Origin: Streptococcaceae bacterium
GTDB lineage: Bacteria; Bacillota; Bacilli; Lactobacillales; Streptococcaceae
Assembly (NCBI GenBank): GCA_031285775.1
Contig: JAITVN010000066.1
Coordinates: 1-64,000, forward strand
Length of the DNA stretch: 64,000 nucleotides
Direction of reading: 5' to 3'
A model generated the notes under the pieces. The model was not told where the DNA came from and made no database searches. It saw nothing but the letters and a program-made list of their open reading frames with translations. Shown in pieces: positions 39,460 to 48,325 of this stretch. Made by a program: the position numbers and the translations under genes. How positions within the stretch are numbered: the stretch's first letter is position 1; each line of letters begins with the position of its first letter.

Positions 39460-39567
39460 TCAATACTTTCTGGTTCTGTAATCTTTGCCAGTTTCAACAA
39501 CTTCGGCGTTTGCATAGATTGAATCCAGACATTCACGCACACTATTTTTCTTGGTCGTAAAACTCAT
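39460..39567 (-). CDS. Small hypothetical protein (35 aa)
   Basis: MSFTTKKNSVRECLDSIYANAEVVETGKDYRTRKY; tight spacing to RusA gene. Confidence 0.4.
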   Translation of the reverse strand: MSFTTKKNSVRECLDSIYANAEVVETGKDYRTRKY

Positions 39568-39785
39568 TTGTTTACTGCCTCCTGCCTAGTTTGTTCCAGC
39601 CAATCAAGCAGCATCGCCGTCTGTGCCTGAGCTAGCTTGTCTTGATTGTATTTCACACATATTTCTGTGAGTGATTGCACTGCCCAGTCCCAAAATTCTT
39701 GATTGAAGAATCCTAGTTTTTGAGCTTGAGTGTTGCAGTCGTAAATCCATGAAATTATGTCTTTGAAAAATTCATCGTAGTTCAT
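39564..39785 (-). CDS. Hypothetical phage protein
   Basis: ORF overlapping its neighbours by a few nt. Confidence 0.6.
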   Translation of the reverse strand: MNYDEFFKDIISWIYDCNTQAQKLGFFNQEFWDWAVQSLTEICVKYNQDKLAQAQTAMLLDWLEQTRQEAVNK

Positions 39786-39987
39786 TGGGCTTCACCTTAT
39801 ACAAAATTGTGAATGAAACAATCTCGTGAGCCATATCATTTTCATTCAGTATGAATGCGTTTTGCTGAACTGAGATCACAAATCCGATTTCTTGGATTTT
39901 TTCTAGAATCTCATTCATTTTCTGATTGACAGTAACAATGGAATCATTGTTTTCAATGTTAAATTCAACATATTTTAGTTTTTTCAC
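39772..39987 (-). CDS. Hypothetical phage protein
   Basis: ORF MKKLKYVEFNIENNDSIVTVNQKMNEILEKIQEIGFVISVQQNAFILNEND..., DUF1064-unrelated; overlaps downstream start. Confidence 0.6.
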   Translation of the reverse strand: MKKLKYVEFNIENNDSIVTVNQKMNEILEKIQEIGFVISVQQNAFILNENDMAHEIVSFTILYKVKPNELR

Positions 39988-40077
39988 TTTATTATTTCCT
40001 TTACCGTATTATTACTCCGTAACTCTTTCATTAAAGTCGTTTCCAGAGCTCGTTTTTTTCTTTTATTTTTTAGCGTA

Positions 40078-40176
40078 TTACTTAATGGGTTGCGCGGGTC
40101 GGCATTCTCTGGGGGAAAAGGAGACGGAGTAAACTCCTTTCCCCCCAGAAATCCGACCCTCGCTAACCCCAAGTAA
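40078..40176. repeat. Long nested inverted repeat (~100 nt)
   Basis: TTACTT..GGGTTGCGcGGGTCGG..TCTGGGGGaAAAGGAG [acggagtaaa] CTCCTTTcCCCCCAGA..CCGACCCtCGCtAACCC..AAGTAA. Confidence 0.85.
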
Positions 40177-40276
40177 ATACAGGGTTTAGAGTTGATGGGA
40201 TTTTTTTATTTTTGACCCTGTTTGACCCGCCTAGAAGGGGCCAAAAATTTAAGTCATGAAACATTTTTTTTCGACC

Positions 40277-42550
40277 TTATTTTTTTGACCCTAAGTCCCA
40301 TTTCCCAAAATCGTTTTTCTGAAACAATTTTTGTTTCTCAGAGTTTAACCACCCTTTTACAGACGTTCGTCCAAAGCCCTTCTTGTCCTCAAAATAGTTT
40401 ACAAAATCATTGGTCCCAACTCCTTCACCTTGATTGAGATTATCGTAGGCAATTCTTAGGGCTTTAGAAAATTTTTCATCTTTTGATTCCTTTGGTTCCT
40501 TCTGCTTTTTGTTTTCTCCTTTTGAAGATCGCGCGGGTTCTTCCCCCACTAACAAGGCATCTTTCAGAACATCCGAATCATCTATACGGTGCAACGGATA
40601 GTCAAACCAGAGATTCACAGGATCAAACTTCGGGAATTCGCGCAATGTGCCTTCGACTCGCCATGCAGTCATGAGGTGTGTACGCTTCTTCACGGTTTCT
40701 AATTCAAATCCTGCAATATACTCCGCGCGTTCTTTTCCCAAAGCCCACTCCAAATGAAGGCGCATTTGAGGAGCTGACAAGAAATCATCTTGGCCTATCT
40801 CAGAAAGATAAGCTGGCTTCTCGTCACGGATTTTTTCCGCATAGAATGTAGCCGTGGCACGATGCAGCAACATCGTTGTAAGGTTCTCTTTAATAACTAG
40901 CTCACTCAAGTCAAGAATCGCATCAGGGTCACGTGCGAACACGCCTGAGCCTGAGCTTCGGTCCATGGCGTTCTTACCGCCCTGTGCACCTTTCGAGTGA
41001 TGATGACAGTAAATCACGCTTGTGCCCAGCTCCATGGCTACCTTGTCAAACTGATTCGTGAACTTAGCCATCTGCTCCGCGTCATTTTCTGAACCTGTCA
41101 GCACCTTGTAAATCGGGTCAATGATGATTGCGTCGTAGTTTTCTTTCTGCGCACGGCGAATCAGCTTCGGTGTCAGTTTATCCATGGGAATAGAGTGCCC
41201 GCGCATATTCCAAATTCCGATATTGGCCACATTCTTCATAGGTAGATTCATAGCCTTGTAAATATCCACAAATCGCTTGTAGGCGCTCGGTCGGTCCAGC
41301 TCCATATTGATGTAAAGCACCTTACCCTGCTGACATTGAAAGCCAAACCACGGAAGGCCTTCGGCAATGCTGATGCACATTTCCATAAGCGCAAATGATT
41401 TCCCTGCTTTGGATGGACCCGCAACGAGCATTTTATGACCTTTACGAAGTATGCCGTCAATCAGAGTAGGCGACAATTCCGGATTTTCTTCGATTAAGTC
41501 TTCCAAGCTTTCAAAGTCTGGTAGATTATCGTTGAGATCTTCCATCCACTCAAACCATTCATCCCAAGAAGCTTTTCCGATGTTTGTGTCAATCAGGAAC
41601 TGTTTTCGGTCTCCACGCATGACACCCGGCATACGTGAAAGTCTGGAAGGATTTTTGTTCTGAGTATCAACAGTCAATCCGTTCTTATTACAGATTTTAT
41701 AAAGATACTCAACACGTTTCTGATATTCTTTGTAATCAGGCGCATCCACTCGTACAATTGCATGAATGGACTTGCCTCCAGAACTGACAAGCGCAGCAAT
41801 TGGTAATTCCAGCTCATGCATGATAGCATTTTGCTTTTCCATTGAAAGGCTGTCGGATTCGGCCAAAGCGAAACGATAGTCCGTGACGTTATCATTCTTG
41901 ACGCCTTTGCCGTCCAGCGGATTGAATCGAATCCAAGCACCAGCTTCTTGCTTATAGTCGCCAAATGCTACGCCTATGTCATCATCTTTGACTTTTCCTA
42001 GCGACTCAAGCAATTCACCAGCTGTCGATGAATAATTCCCCTTGCCGCCGACAATCCACTTTCCATCTTCGTTCTGACGAGATTGAACGACATAACCGAC
42101 ATGATCTGTGCTATCGAATAGCGTTTTAATGTAAGTCGAAATTTGCTGCACTGGATTCCAGACTTTGGGTTCAAGAATCTCTTTGCCCTCTACCCAAGTT
42201 TTATCAACAAATTTGTAGTCACGTTCAACTGAGATTTCATCGTCCCAGTCAAGCATTATATTCCCGTCATCACTGTCGTAAGTGCGCGGTGTCCAACCGT
42301 ACTCTTTCGCTTTCAGCGTGATGAAAGCTCCTGTAATTGGCGCTCCTGTCGAGTTTTCGAACGACGCCCATTTACTTTCCATTTCTTTTGCCTTGTACCG
42401 ACTGTCCGCCTGAGACCAGCTGTCCCAATCCGAAAAGTCGTAGCTCTCATACTTCAAGGCCATCCCGATGTTGACCCATTCTTGATAAGATAAGTCTGAT
42501 GGCGGAATGTAGGCCAGAAGTGGTTTTAAGTCAAATTCTCTTTCTGTCAA
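40277..42550 (-). CDS. Phage primase-helicase-like protein (PriCT + RepA-type AAA ATPase), TTG start
   Basis: PPSDLSYQEWVNIGMALKYESYDFSDWDSWSQ (PriCT_2-like), LVAGPSKAGKSFALMEMCISIAEG Walker A, AIIIDPIYKVLTGSENDAEQMAKF. Confidence 0.85.
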   Translation of the reverse strand: MTEREFDLKPLLAYIPPSDLSYQEWVNIGMALKYESYDFSDWDSWSQADSRYKAKEMESKWASFENSTGAPITGAFITLKAKEYGWTPRTYDSDDGNIMLDWDDEISVERDYKFVDKTWVEGKEILEPKVWNPVQQISTYIKTLFDSTDHVGYVVQSRQNEDGKWIVGGKGNYSSTAGELLESLGKVKDDDIGVAFGDYKQEAGAWIRFNPLDGKGVKNDNVTDYRFALAESDSLSMEKQNAIMHELELPIAALVSSGGKSIHAIVRVDAPDYKEYQKRVEYLYKICNKNGLTVDTQNKNPSRLSRMPGVMRGDRKQFLIDTNIGKASWDEWFEWMEDLNDNLPDFESLEDLIEENPELSPTLIDGILRKGHKMLVAGPSKAGKSFALMEMCISIAEGLPWFGFQCQQGKVLYINMELDRPSAYKRFVDIYKAMNLPMKNVANIGIWNMRGHSIPMDKLTPKLIRRAQKENYDAIIIDPIYKVLTGSENDAEQMAKFTNQFDKVAMELGTSVIYCHHHSKGAQGGKNAMDRSSGSGVFARDPDAILDLSELVIKENLTTMLLHRATATFYAEKIRDEKPAYLSEIGQDDFLSAPQMRLHLEWALGKERAEYIAGFELETVKKRTHLMTAWRVEGTLREFPKFDPVNLWFDYPLHRIDDSDVLKDALLVGEEPARSSKGENKKQKEPKESKDEKFSKALRIAYDNLNQGEGVGTNDFVNYFEDKKGFGRTSVKGWLNSEKQKLFQKNDFGKWDLGSKK

Positions 42551-42697
42551 TTAGTCACCTCTATTTTCTTCGTCATCATCGACCAGCATGTCAATCAGTA
42601 TTACCAGTAACACAATAACAGTAAGCTCGAAACCTGCCAATTTCCAGATTCCGAAGACTAACAGCGGAAAAATTATCCGTCCCCATTTTTTACTCAT
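42551..42697 (-). CDS. Small hydrophobic protein (48 aa)
   Basis: Own translation MSKKWGRIIFPLLVFGIWKLAGFELTVIVLLVILIDMLVDDDEENRGD; stop immediately precedes the primase TTG. Confidence 0.5.
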   Translation of the reverse strand: MSKKWGRIIFPLLVFGIWKLAGFELTVIVLLVILIDMLVDDDEENRGD

Positions 42698-42700
42698 GTT

Positions 42701-43252
42701 CTACTCCTCCACAGGCACCGCGAACTGCCAGTACCGCTCGTCAATCGCTTTGATTTCATTCTCTGTAAACTGTTGAAACTTGTCAGATAGACTGTCTTGA
42801 GCATAGTCCGCAGAATCAAAAGCTAGGATTTCAGGAGAACCATCATTTTTACGACTTAAAACTGTTAAACTATCAAACAACACGTTGTAGAGTTTCTCTC
42901 CCCCCACCTCGTAGCCGTCAAGCCAAGCACGAACGAAAAGATTAACATGGTCTTGTCTCCCTATCCAAGCACTGTTGCATTTAATACTATATCGTTCAAA
43001 TTCATCAAGGTCATACCTCAAGTCGCTGCTTTGATTCACGCTTAGCCACTGTGCTGGAAACTGATGAATCACAGCTTTCTTTTTTTCAGGTCGTTTCTGC
43101 AGCTCATCTTCCAGATAATCTGCGTACTCTTTCCACTCACGCAAAACTAGAGCGTTTTTGTGAAAAGTTTCTTGGTCTGCTTGGTGCAAGTCATCATAAA
43201 GTGTTGCCTTTATCGGCATATGCTGCAATTGTGTTATTTCTGGTCTTTTCAT
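42701..43252 (-). CDS. DUF1642-like phage protein
   Basis: MKRPEITQLQHMPIKATLYDD...VNLFVRAWLDGYEVGGEKLYNVLF. Confidence 0.65.
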   Translation of the reverse strand: MKRPEITQLQHMPIKATLYDDLHQADQETFHKNALVLREWKEYADYLEDELQKRPEKKKAVIHQFPAQWLSVNQSSDLRYDLDEFERYSIKCNSAWIGRQDHVNLFVRAWLDGYEVGGEKLYNVLFDSLTVLSRKNDGSPEILAFDSADYAQDSLSDKFQQFTENEIKAIDERYWQFAVPVEE

Positions 43253-43364
43253 TTTCTTTCTCCTTTGGATTTGAATCATAAACACGGCAACCGCAATCTG
43301 GACAAGTCTTTCCAAATGGGAACGTGTTTTTTGTATTAATGTTCGGGTGCTGGCAAGTTATCAT
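43194..43364 (-). CDS. Small zinc-ribbon-like protein (56 aa), overlapping the DUF1642 gene
   Basis: Own translation MITCQHPNINTKNTFPFGKTCPDCGCRVYDSNPKEKENEKTRNNTIAAYADKGNTL; Cys cluster C..CPDCGC. Confidence 0.5.
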   Translation of the reverse strand: MITCQHPNINTKNTFPFGKTCPDCGCRVYDSNPKEKENEKTRNNTIAAYADKGNTL

Positions 43365-43540
43365 TTCATCTCCTTCTCCAGCAGCTCGTGAGCTTTCTCA
43401 CGTCTTTCAAGTTCTATGGTCAACTCTTTTTCTTTTTGTAACCACATTTGGGATTTTGTCATTGCGTCCCCAGCTCTATTAAGGCACAGTTCTATGTTTC
43501 TTCGTAACTCGCCGTTAGTCATACTTCGTGCTGTTTTCAT
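43361..43540 (-). CDS. Small hypothetical phage protein
   Basis: MKTARSMTNGELRRNIELCLNRAGDAMTKSQMWLQKEKELTIELERREKAHELLEKEMK. Confidence 0.5.
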   Translation of the reverse strand: MKTARSMTNGELRRNIELCLNRAGDAMTKSQMWLQKEKELTIELERREKAHELLEKEMK

Positions 43541-43655
43541 TTCATCTCCTTTTCCAGCAGCTCCCAGTCTTTCTGCTTGGCTGTTTCCTTTGTCCACTCA
43601 TTGGGGCAGTACATTCTCCACATTTACCTCTGGACTGCTTCAGAGCACCAAGATA

Positions 43656-43775
43656 TTATTTTTCGTCAAACACCTTAGCCAACAGCGCCTTGCGTTCTGC
43701 TTCGTTCAGTTCTGCAAGCCTCGCTTGGTCTGACTTTTCGTCTATCGAAAGTGAGTAATCCTTTTCTTCGCTCAT
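43656..43775 (-). CDS. Small hypothetical phage protein (39 aa)
   Basis: Own translation MSEEKDYSLSIDEKSDQARLAELNEAERKALLAKVFDEK. Confidence 0.4.
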   Translation of the reverse strand: MSEEKDYSLSIDEKSDQARLAELNEAERKALLAKVFDEK

Positions 43776-43785
43776 CTAGTCCCTT

Positions 43786-43977
43786 TCATCGCTTTCTGTA
43801 CCCTCCCAGCCCAGACACATAAGCCTGAGCCTCCTTGCGTGTGCCGAAACGCTTCCACATCAACCACTTGGTCCCGTTGTGGCGTTGAAGCTCGATAACA
43901 CCTGTATCAGTGTACTGGATTATCCGCAAGTCTGTCGCTTTGTCAGGCAGCTTGTCTGGTACTATCGATTCACACAT
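43786..43977 (-). CDS. Small hypothetical phage protein
   Basis: 63 aa ORF overlapping the helicase stop. Confidence 0.55.
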   Translation of the reverse strand: MCESIVPDKLPDKATDLRIIQYTDTGVIELQRHNGTKWLMWKRFGTRKEAQAYVSGLGGYRKR

Positions 43978-45571
43978 TAGAGTTACCTCCGAAGTTCCGC
44001 ACGTCTATATCAGCCGGTACTCGCCAGCCATTCCCCGCAATCCGATCAATCAGCTTACGTGCAGTCTCAAACCGCCATGCGCCCACGTGCTGAAAACCTC
44101 TTTTTTCTAGGAAGCGAATCTGCTTCGGTGTCGTCATTCCTGATTCTCGCCGTTTGTTTAGCTTATCCAGCAATAGCTTCGCTTTACCAGCGTTATCAAT
44201 CTCATCTGGAAAAATACCGAACTTCTCAAGCGCCTTGAGTTGAGCAGTGCTGGCTGGAGCCATCTCCCAACCGAACGAAGGCTGATAACCACTCAAATCT
44301 TCAGCTTGGATAGACATTTCAAACTGTAGTGGGTCAACTAGCTTACCTTTCCGCTTTTTCATCATGGTCAATTTCTCGGCCAGTGCTTTTTCACGGTCAG
44401 CTACAACATCAGATTCAGCTTCCTCTTTAATTTCTTCAAGGTCGAATAAAGCAGGTTCTTCGTCTTCTGCGATGGCCATTTTCTCCGTCATCTTAGCTGC
44501 CACTTCATTGTCTGGGGCAATCAAATGTGCCGGGTGTACGAGTTCATGACGTTCTGTATGCCATAGGAAATCAAGAATCAGACAATCCTCTTTCCCCGGA
44601 GAAAGCCGCAAACCACGTCCGATACACTGAACATAAAGAGGTCTCGATTTTGTCGGACGCAGCATGATGATACAATCAACAGCCGGAGAATCCCAGCCTT
44701 CAGTCAACAACATAGAATTGCAAATCACATTGTACTTTCCAGCGTCAAAGTCTGCCAGAACTTCTGCACGGTCCTTTGACTCGCCATTGACCTCTGCGGC
44801 TCTAAATCCCTTTTCGTTTAGAATGTCTCTGAACTTCTTAGAAGTCGCCACCAATGGCAGAAATACAACCGTCTTACGATTCTGACAGTACTTGACCATC
44901 TCATCCGCAATCTGATACAAATACGGGTCTAGCGCAGTCCCGACTTCGCTCGCTTTAAAATCTCCAGCAGACATTGAAACGCCAGAAATATCAATCTTGA
45001 GCGGAATCGTCAGAGCTTTCATTGGCGATAAATAATGATTTCTAATTGCTTCTGGTAAGCTATACTCATAAGCCAAACTTTCAAAGAACTGGCCTAGATT
45101 TTTCTTATCAGTGCGGTCAGCCGTTGCCGTAACACCAAGTACCTTAGCGCCACTGAAATAATCAAGTACTTTCTGATAGCTGTCAGCCAGCACATGATGC
45201 GCCTCGTCCACGATAATGACATCATAGTAATCAGGTTCAAACTGCTTCAATCGTTTTTCACGCATGAGTGTCTGAACGGATCCCACCGTAACGCGAAACC
45301 AAGACTTGCGAGCTGATTCTTCTGCCTTTTCAACAGCAGCTTGAAGGCCAGTTGCTTTGAACAATTTATCTGCAGCCTGCTCAAGTAACTCACCACGATG
45401 AGCCAGAATCAGGACACGTTCTCCCAAAGCCACATGATTCTTAGCTAAATTCGTGAAAACAATCGTTTTACCAAGACCAGTGGGTAAGACAAGCAGTGTG
45501 TTTTTCACACCGCTGTCCCACTGTTCCTCAATAGCTTCGATGGCTTCCACTTGGTAATCTCGTAGTTCCAC
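43970..45571 (-). CDS. DEAD/DEAH-box helicase (SSL2-like)
   Basis: LLVLPTGLGKTIVFTNLAK, IIVDEAHHVLADSYQ, CIGRGLRLSPGKEDCLILDF. Confidence 0.93.
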   Translation of the reverse strand: MELRDYQVEAIEAIEEQWDSGVKNTLLVLPTGLGKTIVFTNLAKNHVALGERVLILAHRGELLEQAADKLFKATGLQAAVEKAEESARKSWFRVTVGSVQTLMREKRLKQFEPDYYDVIIVDEAHHVLADSYQKVLDYFSGAKVLGVTATADRTDKKNLGQFFESLAYEYSLPEAIRNHYLSPMKALTIPLKIDISGVSMSAGDFKASEVGTALDPYLYQIADEMVKYCQNRKTVVFLPLVATSKKFRDILNEKGFRAAEVNGESKDRAEVLADFDAGKYNVICNSMLLTEGWDSPAVDCIIMLRPTKSRPLYVQCIGRGLRLSPGKEDCLILDFLWHTERHELVHPAHLIAPDNEVAAKMTEKMAIAEDEEPALFDLEEIKEEAESDVVADREKALAEKLTMMKKRKGKLVDPLQFEMSIQAEDLSGYQPSFGWEMAPASTAQLKALEKFGIFPDEIDNAGKAKLLLDKLNKRRESGMTTPKQIRFLEKRGFQHVGAWRFETARKLIDRIAGNGWRVPADIDVRNFGGNSNV

Positions 45572-45581
45572 TGATTACCTC

Positions 45582-46316
45582 CTAGGCTAAAATGACAATT
45601 TTCTGCTTAACCTCAGCCAGCGAAACGGAAAGAAATTCCTTAATGTTCTGAATTGCATCAAGCTTCCAACTTTGACCGTCTGCCTCAAAGAGCGCACCAG
45701 TAGCTTCATCATTACTTTTGTGCATTCGGAAAATGAATGTACTAGCAGGTTGCGGGACCTCGTGGAATGTGCGGAATGGAGTAAGCACAACTGGATTAGG
45801 CACCTTGACCTCTGCCAAAGTCGTCACACCTGATTTGACCGTCATTTGTTGGCTCACACCGTCATCACCAGTATTTTTTACATTCTCATCCTTGATATTG
45901 CCGAGGAATTTCAACAGAATATCTTTATCATCACTAGGCAAGAATTTAGATTGAATTTGGATGATAAGGGTCTCAGCTGACATAAACCGATTGTATTCAA
46001 AACTAGGAATAATAGGTTTCGCCTGTATCAAAAGATCGTGCGTATTGTCATCTTTGAGTGATGAGAAAAGCGTGACTGTCCAAGGGTCCTCAATATGCAA
46101 ATACAGTCTTTCATCTTTGTAATCAATGTCTTTGATATACTCCACAATACTTGTCAGCGTATTTGTGGCAAAAACTTCTACAACACGACGCTTGATTTCG
46201 CTTCGCGAGCCATTATTATCAAAAGAAAAGAGACGACCTTCAGATTCAACGATTCTCTCCTCAGGCTTGATAGATGATTCCTGAATTTTTTCAATAGCTT
46301 CTTTAGTGAGTGACAT
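45582..46316 (-). CDS. Phage replication-module protein (DUF2303-like)
   Basis: PNPVVLTPFRTFHEVPQPASTFIFRMHKS; synteny. Confidence 0.45.
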   Translation of the reverse strand: MSLTKEAIEKIQESSIKPEERIVESEGRLFSFDNNGSRSEIKRRVVEVFATNTLTSIVEYIKDIDYKDERLYLHIEDPWTVTLFSSLKDDNTHDLLIQAKPIIPSFEYNRFMSAETLIIQIQSKFLPSDDKDILLKFLGNIKDENVKNTGDDGVSQQMTVKSGVTTLAEVKVPNPVVLTPFRTFHEVPQPASTFIFRMHKSNDEATGALFEADGQSWKLDAIQNIKEFLSVSLAEVKQKIVILA

Positions 46317-46322
46317 AATAAT

Positions 46323-46739
46323 TTACCCTTGCTTTCTTTTTTGCAGGTCAATCACACGACCTGATTTTTCAATTTCATCAACTGGAATTCCAATATCAGT
46401 TTTTAATGTGTTATCGTCGGGGTCGAAGTAAGTCTGACCTTTTGCACCAGATTTCAACTCTTGGGCTTCCACTTCCCCGCTGGCATTCACACCAGTAATA
46501 ATCGTTGTAGCTACAGATTTTGTCGGCGCAAGTGCTAGCTTGATTGCGCTATCCACTGCGAGAACCTCACGATTCTCATCAGGAACAACAGTCAATGTGA
46601 GGGTTAACGTTCGTTTTGCTTTTGCCTCAGTGTTTGGATCATGAATATTTTCAAAGACCTTTTGAATTTCTAGATTGAAATTCTCCTGAAGTCCGCCAGC
46701 GGCAATGCTGCTTAAATTGAGATTGATTTTATTTCTCAT
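46323..46739 (-). CDS. Phage replication-module protein ('replication terminator'-like)
   Basis: LTLTLTVVPDENREVLAVDSAIKLALAPTKSVATTIITG; synteny with DUF669 protein. Confidence 0.5.
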   Translation of the reverse strand: MRNKINLNLSSIAAGGLQENFNLEIQKVFENIHDPNTEAKAKRTLTLTLTVVPDENREVLAVDSAIKLALAPTKSVATTIITGVNASGEVEAQELKSGAKGQTYFDPDDNTLKTDIGIPVDEIEKSGRVIDLQKRKQG

Positions 46740-47266
46740 TTCCAGCCCCCTCCTGCGCCCGGAAACGGCGTCACATTTTGTTGTGGCTGTGGCTGAGATG
46801 GCATCTTATTATCGAACTCCCTGTCAACTTGCTCATCAGTCTTTTCAAGGAACTTCTTCACGCGATTATTCTGTTGCTCGTTACCGTCTTTCATGTAAGT
46901 ATTGACTTCAAGGGTTGCCTTACCTGATGAGCCAAGAACTTTCGGCCAGTTCGCATGAAAAGGTTCGCCTTTTTTCTTTTGACCAATGCTCAAGAAAAAC
47001 TCTGACATCTTCCATTCCATTTTCTTAAGCAAAAAGAGATTTTCGGTCACACGTGTTGTTGAACCATCATCTGCTTTAAATTCCATTTCCACACTCGCCA
47101 TATTCGTTCCTGCTGGTATTTTACTTTGGCGTTGCGGATTCGGCTCAAACTTCTTTCGTTCGAACCCCACTACAATAAAGGGGTAATCGCCTGCTGGCAA
47201 GAGTGTAAAACTACTTTCTTGGGAAATTTCGTCATCCCAATCCATCATTTCGTTTTCGTTATTCAT
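46736..47266 (-). CDS. DUF669-family phage protein (SSB-like role proposed)
   Basis: LLPAGDYPFIVVGFERKKFEPNPQRQSKIPAGTNMASVEMEFKADDGSTTRVTENLFL. Confidence 0.75.
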   Translation of the reverse strand: MNNENEMMDWDDEISQESSFTLLPAGDYPFIVVGFERKKFEPNPQRQSKIPAGTNMASVEMEFKADDGSTTRVTENLFLLKKMEWKMSEFFLSIGQKKKGEPFHANWPKVLGSSGKATLEVNTYMKDGNEQQNNRVKKFLEKTDEQVDREFDNKMPSQPQPQQNVTPFPGAGGGWK

Positions 47267-47277
47267 TTTGTTCCTCC

Positions 47278-48315
47278 TTAAAATGTTCTATTTGCAGCGA
47301 CAGAAGCCGCTATCCCACCCCAATTAGCAATGATCATGTGTACCGTTTCATCCGGATAATCTTTCACCGCCATCTCAACCGGCAGCACACCGTTACGAGC
47401 CATTGCCTGCTGAAGTTCAAGCTCAGATATACCACCAGCTGTCATTAAATCCGACAAAGCTTTTGGAATCGCTGAATCCAGAATCGCCTTATCACGAGCA
47501 AAGGCTTGTTCATCATGCTTAGGAATCGGCACAAGCTCTTCTTGTACTGGCTCTGGGTTTACTGCTTGCACAGGTGCTGCGGTCTGCGTTTTCTGTGGCC
47601 GTCTTTGGAAAATCTTTACAATGCTTGAAAAATCAAGTGGTAGTTCTTCTGATAAGCCGAAACGATTCTTAGCGTCCCAAGCCGGATGATGCGTCGTGTA
47701 CATGACACGCTCGCCCCCTGTTGCCTTTTTAGACTTGGACTTGCTGTCCGTGATAATCGTTGTCTTGTAATTCAAGAACAACATCATGTCGCACCATTCA
47801 CGCAAGAGCGGAGCCGCCTGACGGCTTAATTTCATCTGATAATGATCGAAAGCACCAAAATCATCTGCAATTTCTGCTTTCTTCATTTCGGAATTTGCGG
47901 TTACTACGACATTGATGTCAATTTCTGTCAAATCTGATAATTTATTGAGCAGTCGTCCAAATTCCTCTCGGACCTTTACATATCCGCTGCCATAGCCACC
48001 ATCTTCAATACTTGTCCATTTGTTTTGTGCGATTATATATTCCTCACAAAGATACGCAGCCCAGTCTGCAGTGTCAATAACTAATGTGCCGCAATTTCGT
48101 TCTTGCTTCACAGCCTCAATCTCTTGAAACAGCATTTGCCAACTCGTAGGCTTCGGAAGCCGTGACACATTCATGTTGTCGGTTGAGCCCTCGGTGTCGA
48201 TAAACAAAGGTGTTGGAAATTGTGCGGCAAGACTTGATTTGCCAATGCCCTCCACCCCATAAATCAGGCATTTTTGCGCAACTTGGCGCGGTCCAGTTGT
48301 AACTTCAAAACTCAT
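47278..48315 (-). CDS. AAA_24/Sak4-like recombination ATPase
   Basis: KCLIYGVEGIGKSSLAAQFPTPLFIDTEGSTDNM...CGTLVIDTADWAAYLCEEYI. Confidence 0.85.
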   Translation of the reverse strand: MSFEVTTGPRQVAQKCLIYGVEGIGKSSLAAQFPTPLFIDTEGSTDNMNVSRLPKPTSWQMLFQEIEAVKQERNCGTLVIDTADWAAYLCEEYIIAQNKWTSIEDGGYGSGYVKVREEFGRLLNKLSDLTEIDINVVVTANSEMKKAEIADDFGAFDHYQMKLSRQAAPLLREWCDMMLFLNYKTTIITDSKSKSKKATGGERVMYTTHHPAWDAKNRFGLSEELPLDFSSIVKIFQRRPQKTQTAAPVQAVNPEPVQEELVPIPKHDEQAFARDKAILDSAIPKALSDLMTAGGISELELQQAMARNGVLPVEMAVKDYPDETVHMIIANWGGIAASVAANRTF

Positions 48316-48325
48316 TTATTCTTCC

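Noticed and set aside
39984-40172. 62-aa minus-strand ORF across the long hairpin
   Set aside because: TTG start, composition dictated by the inverted repeat, no clear RBS; structure is the better explanation.
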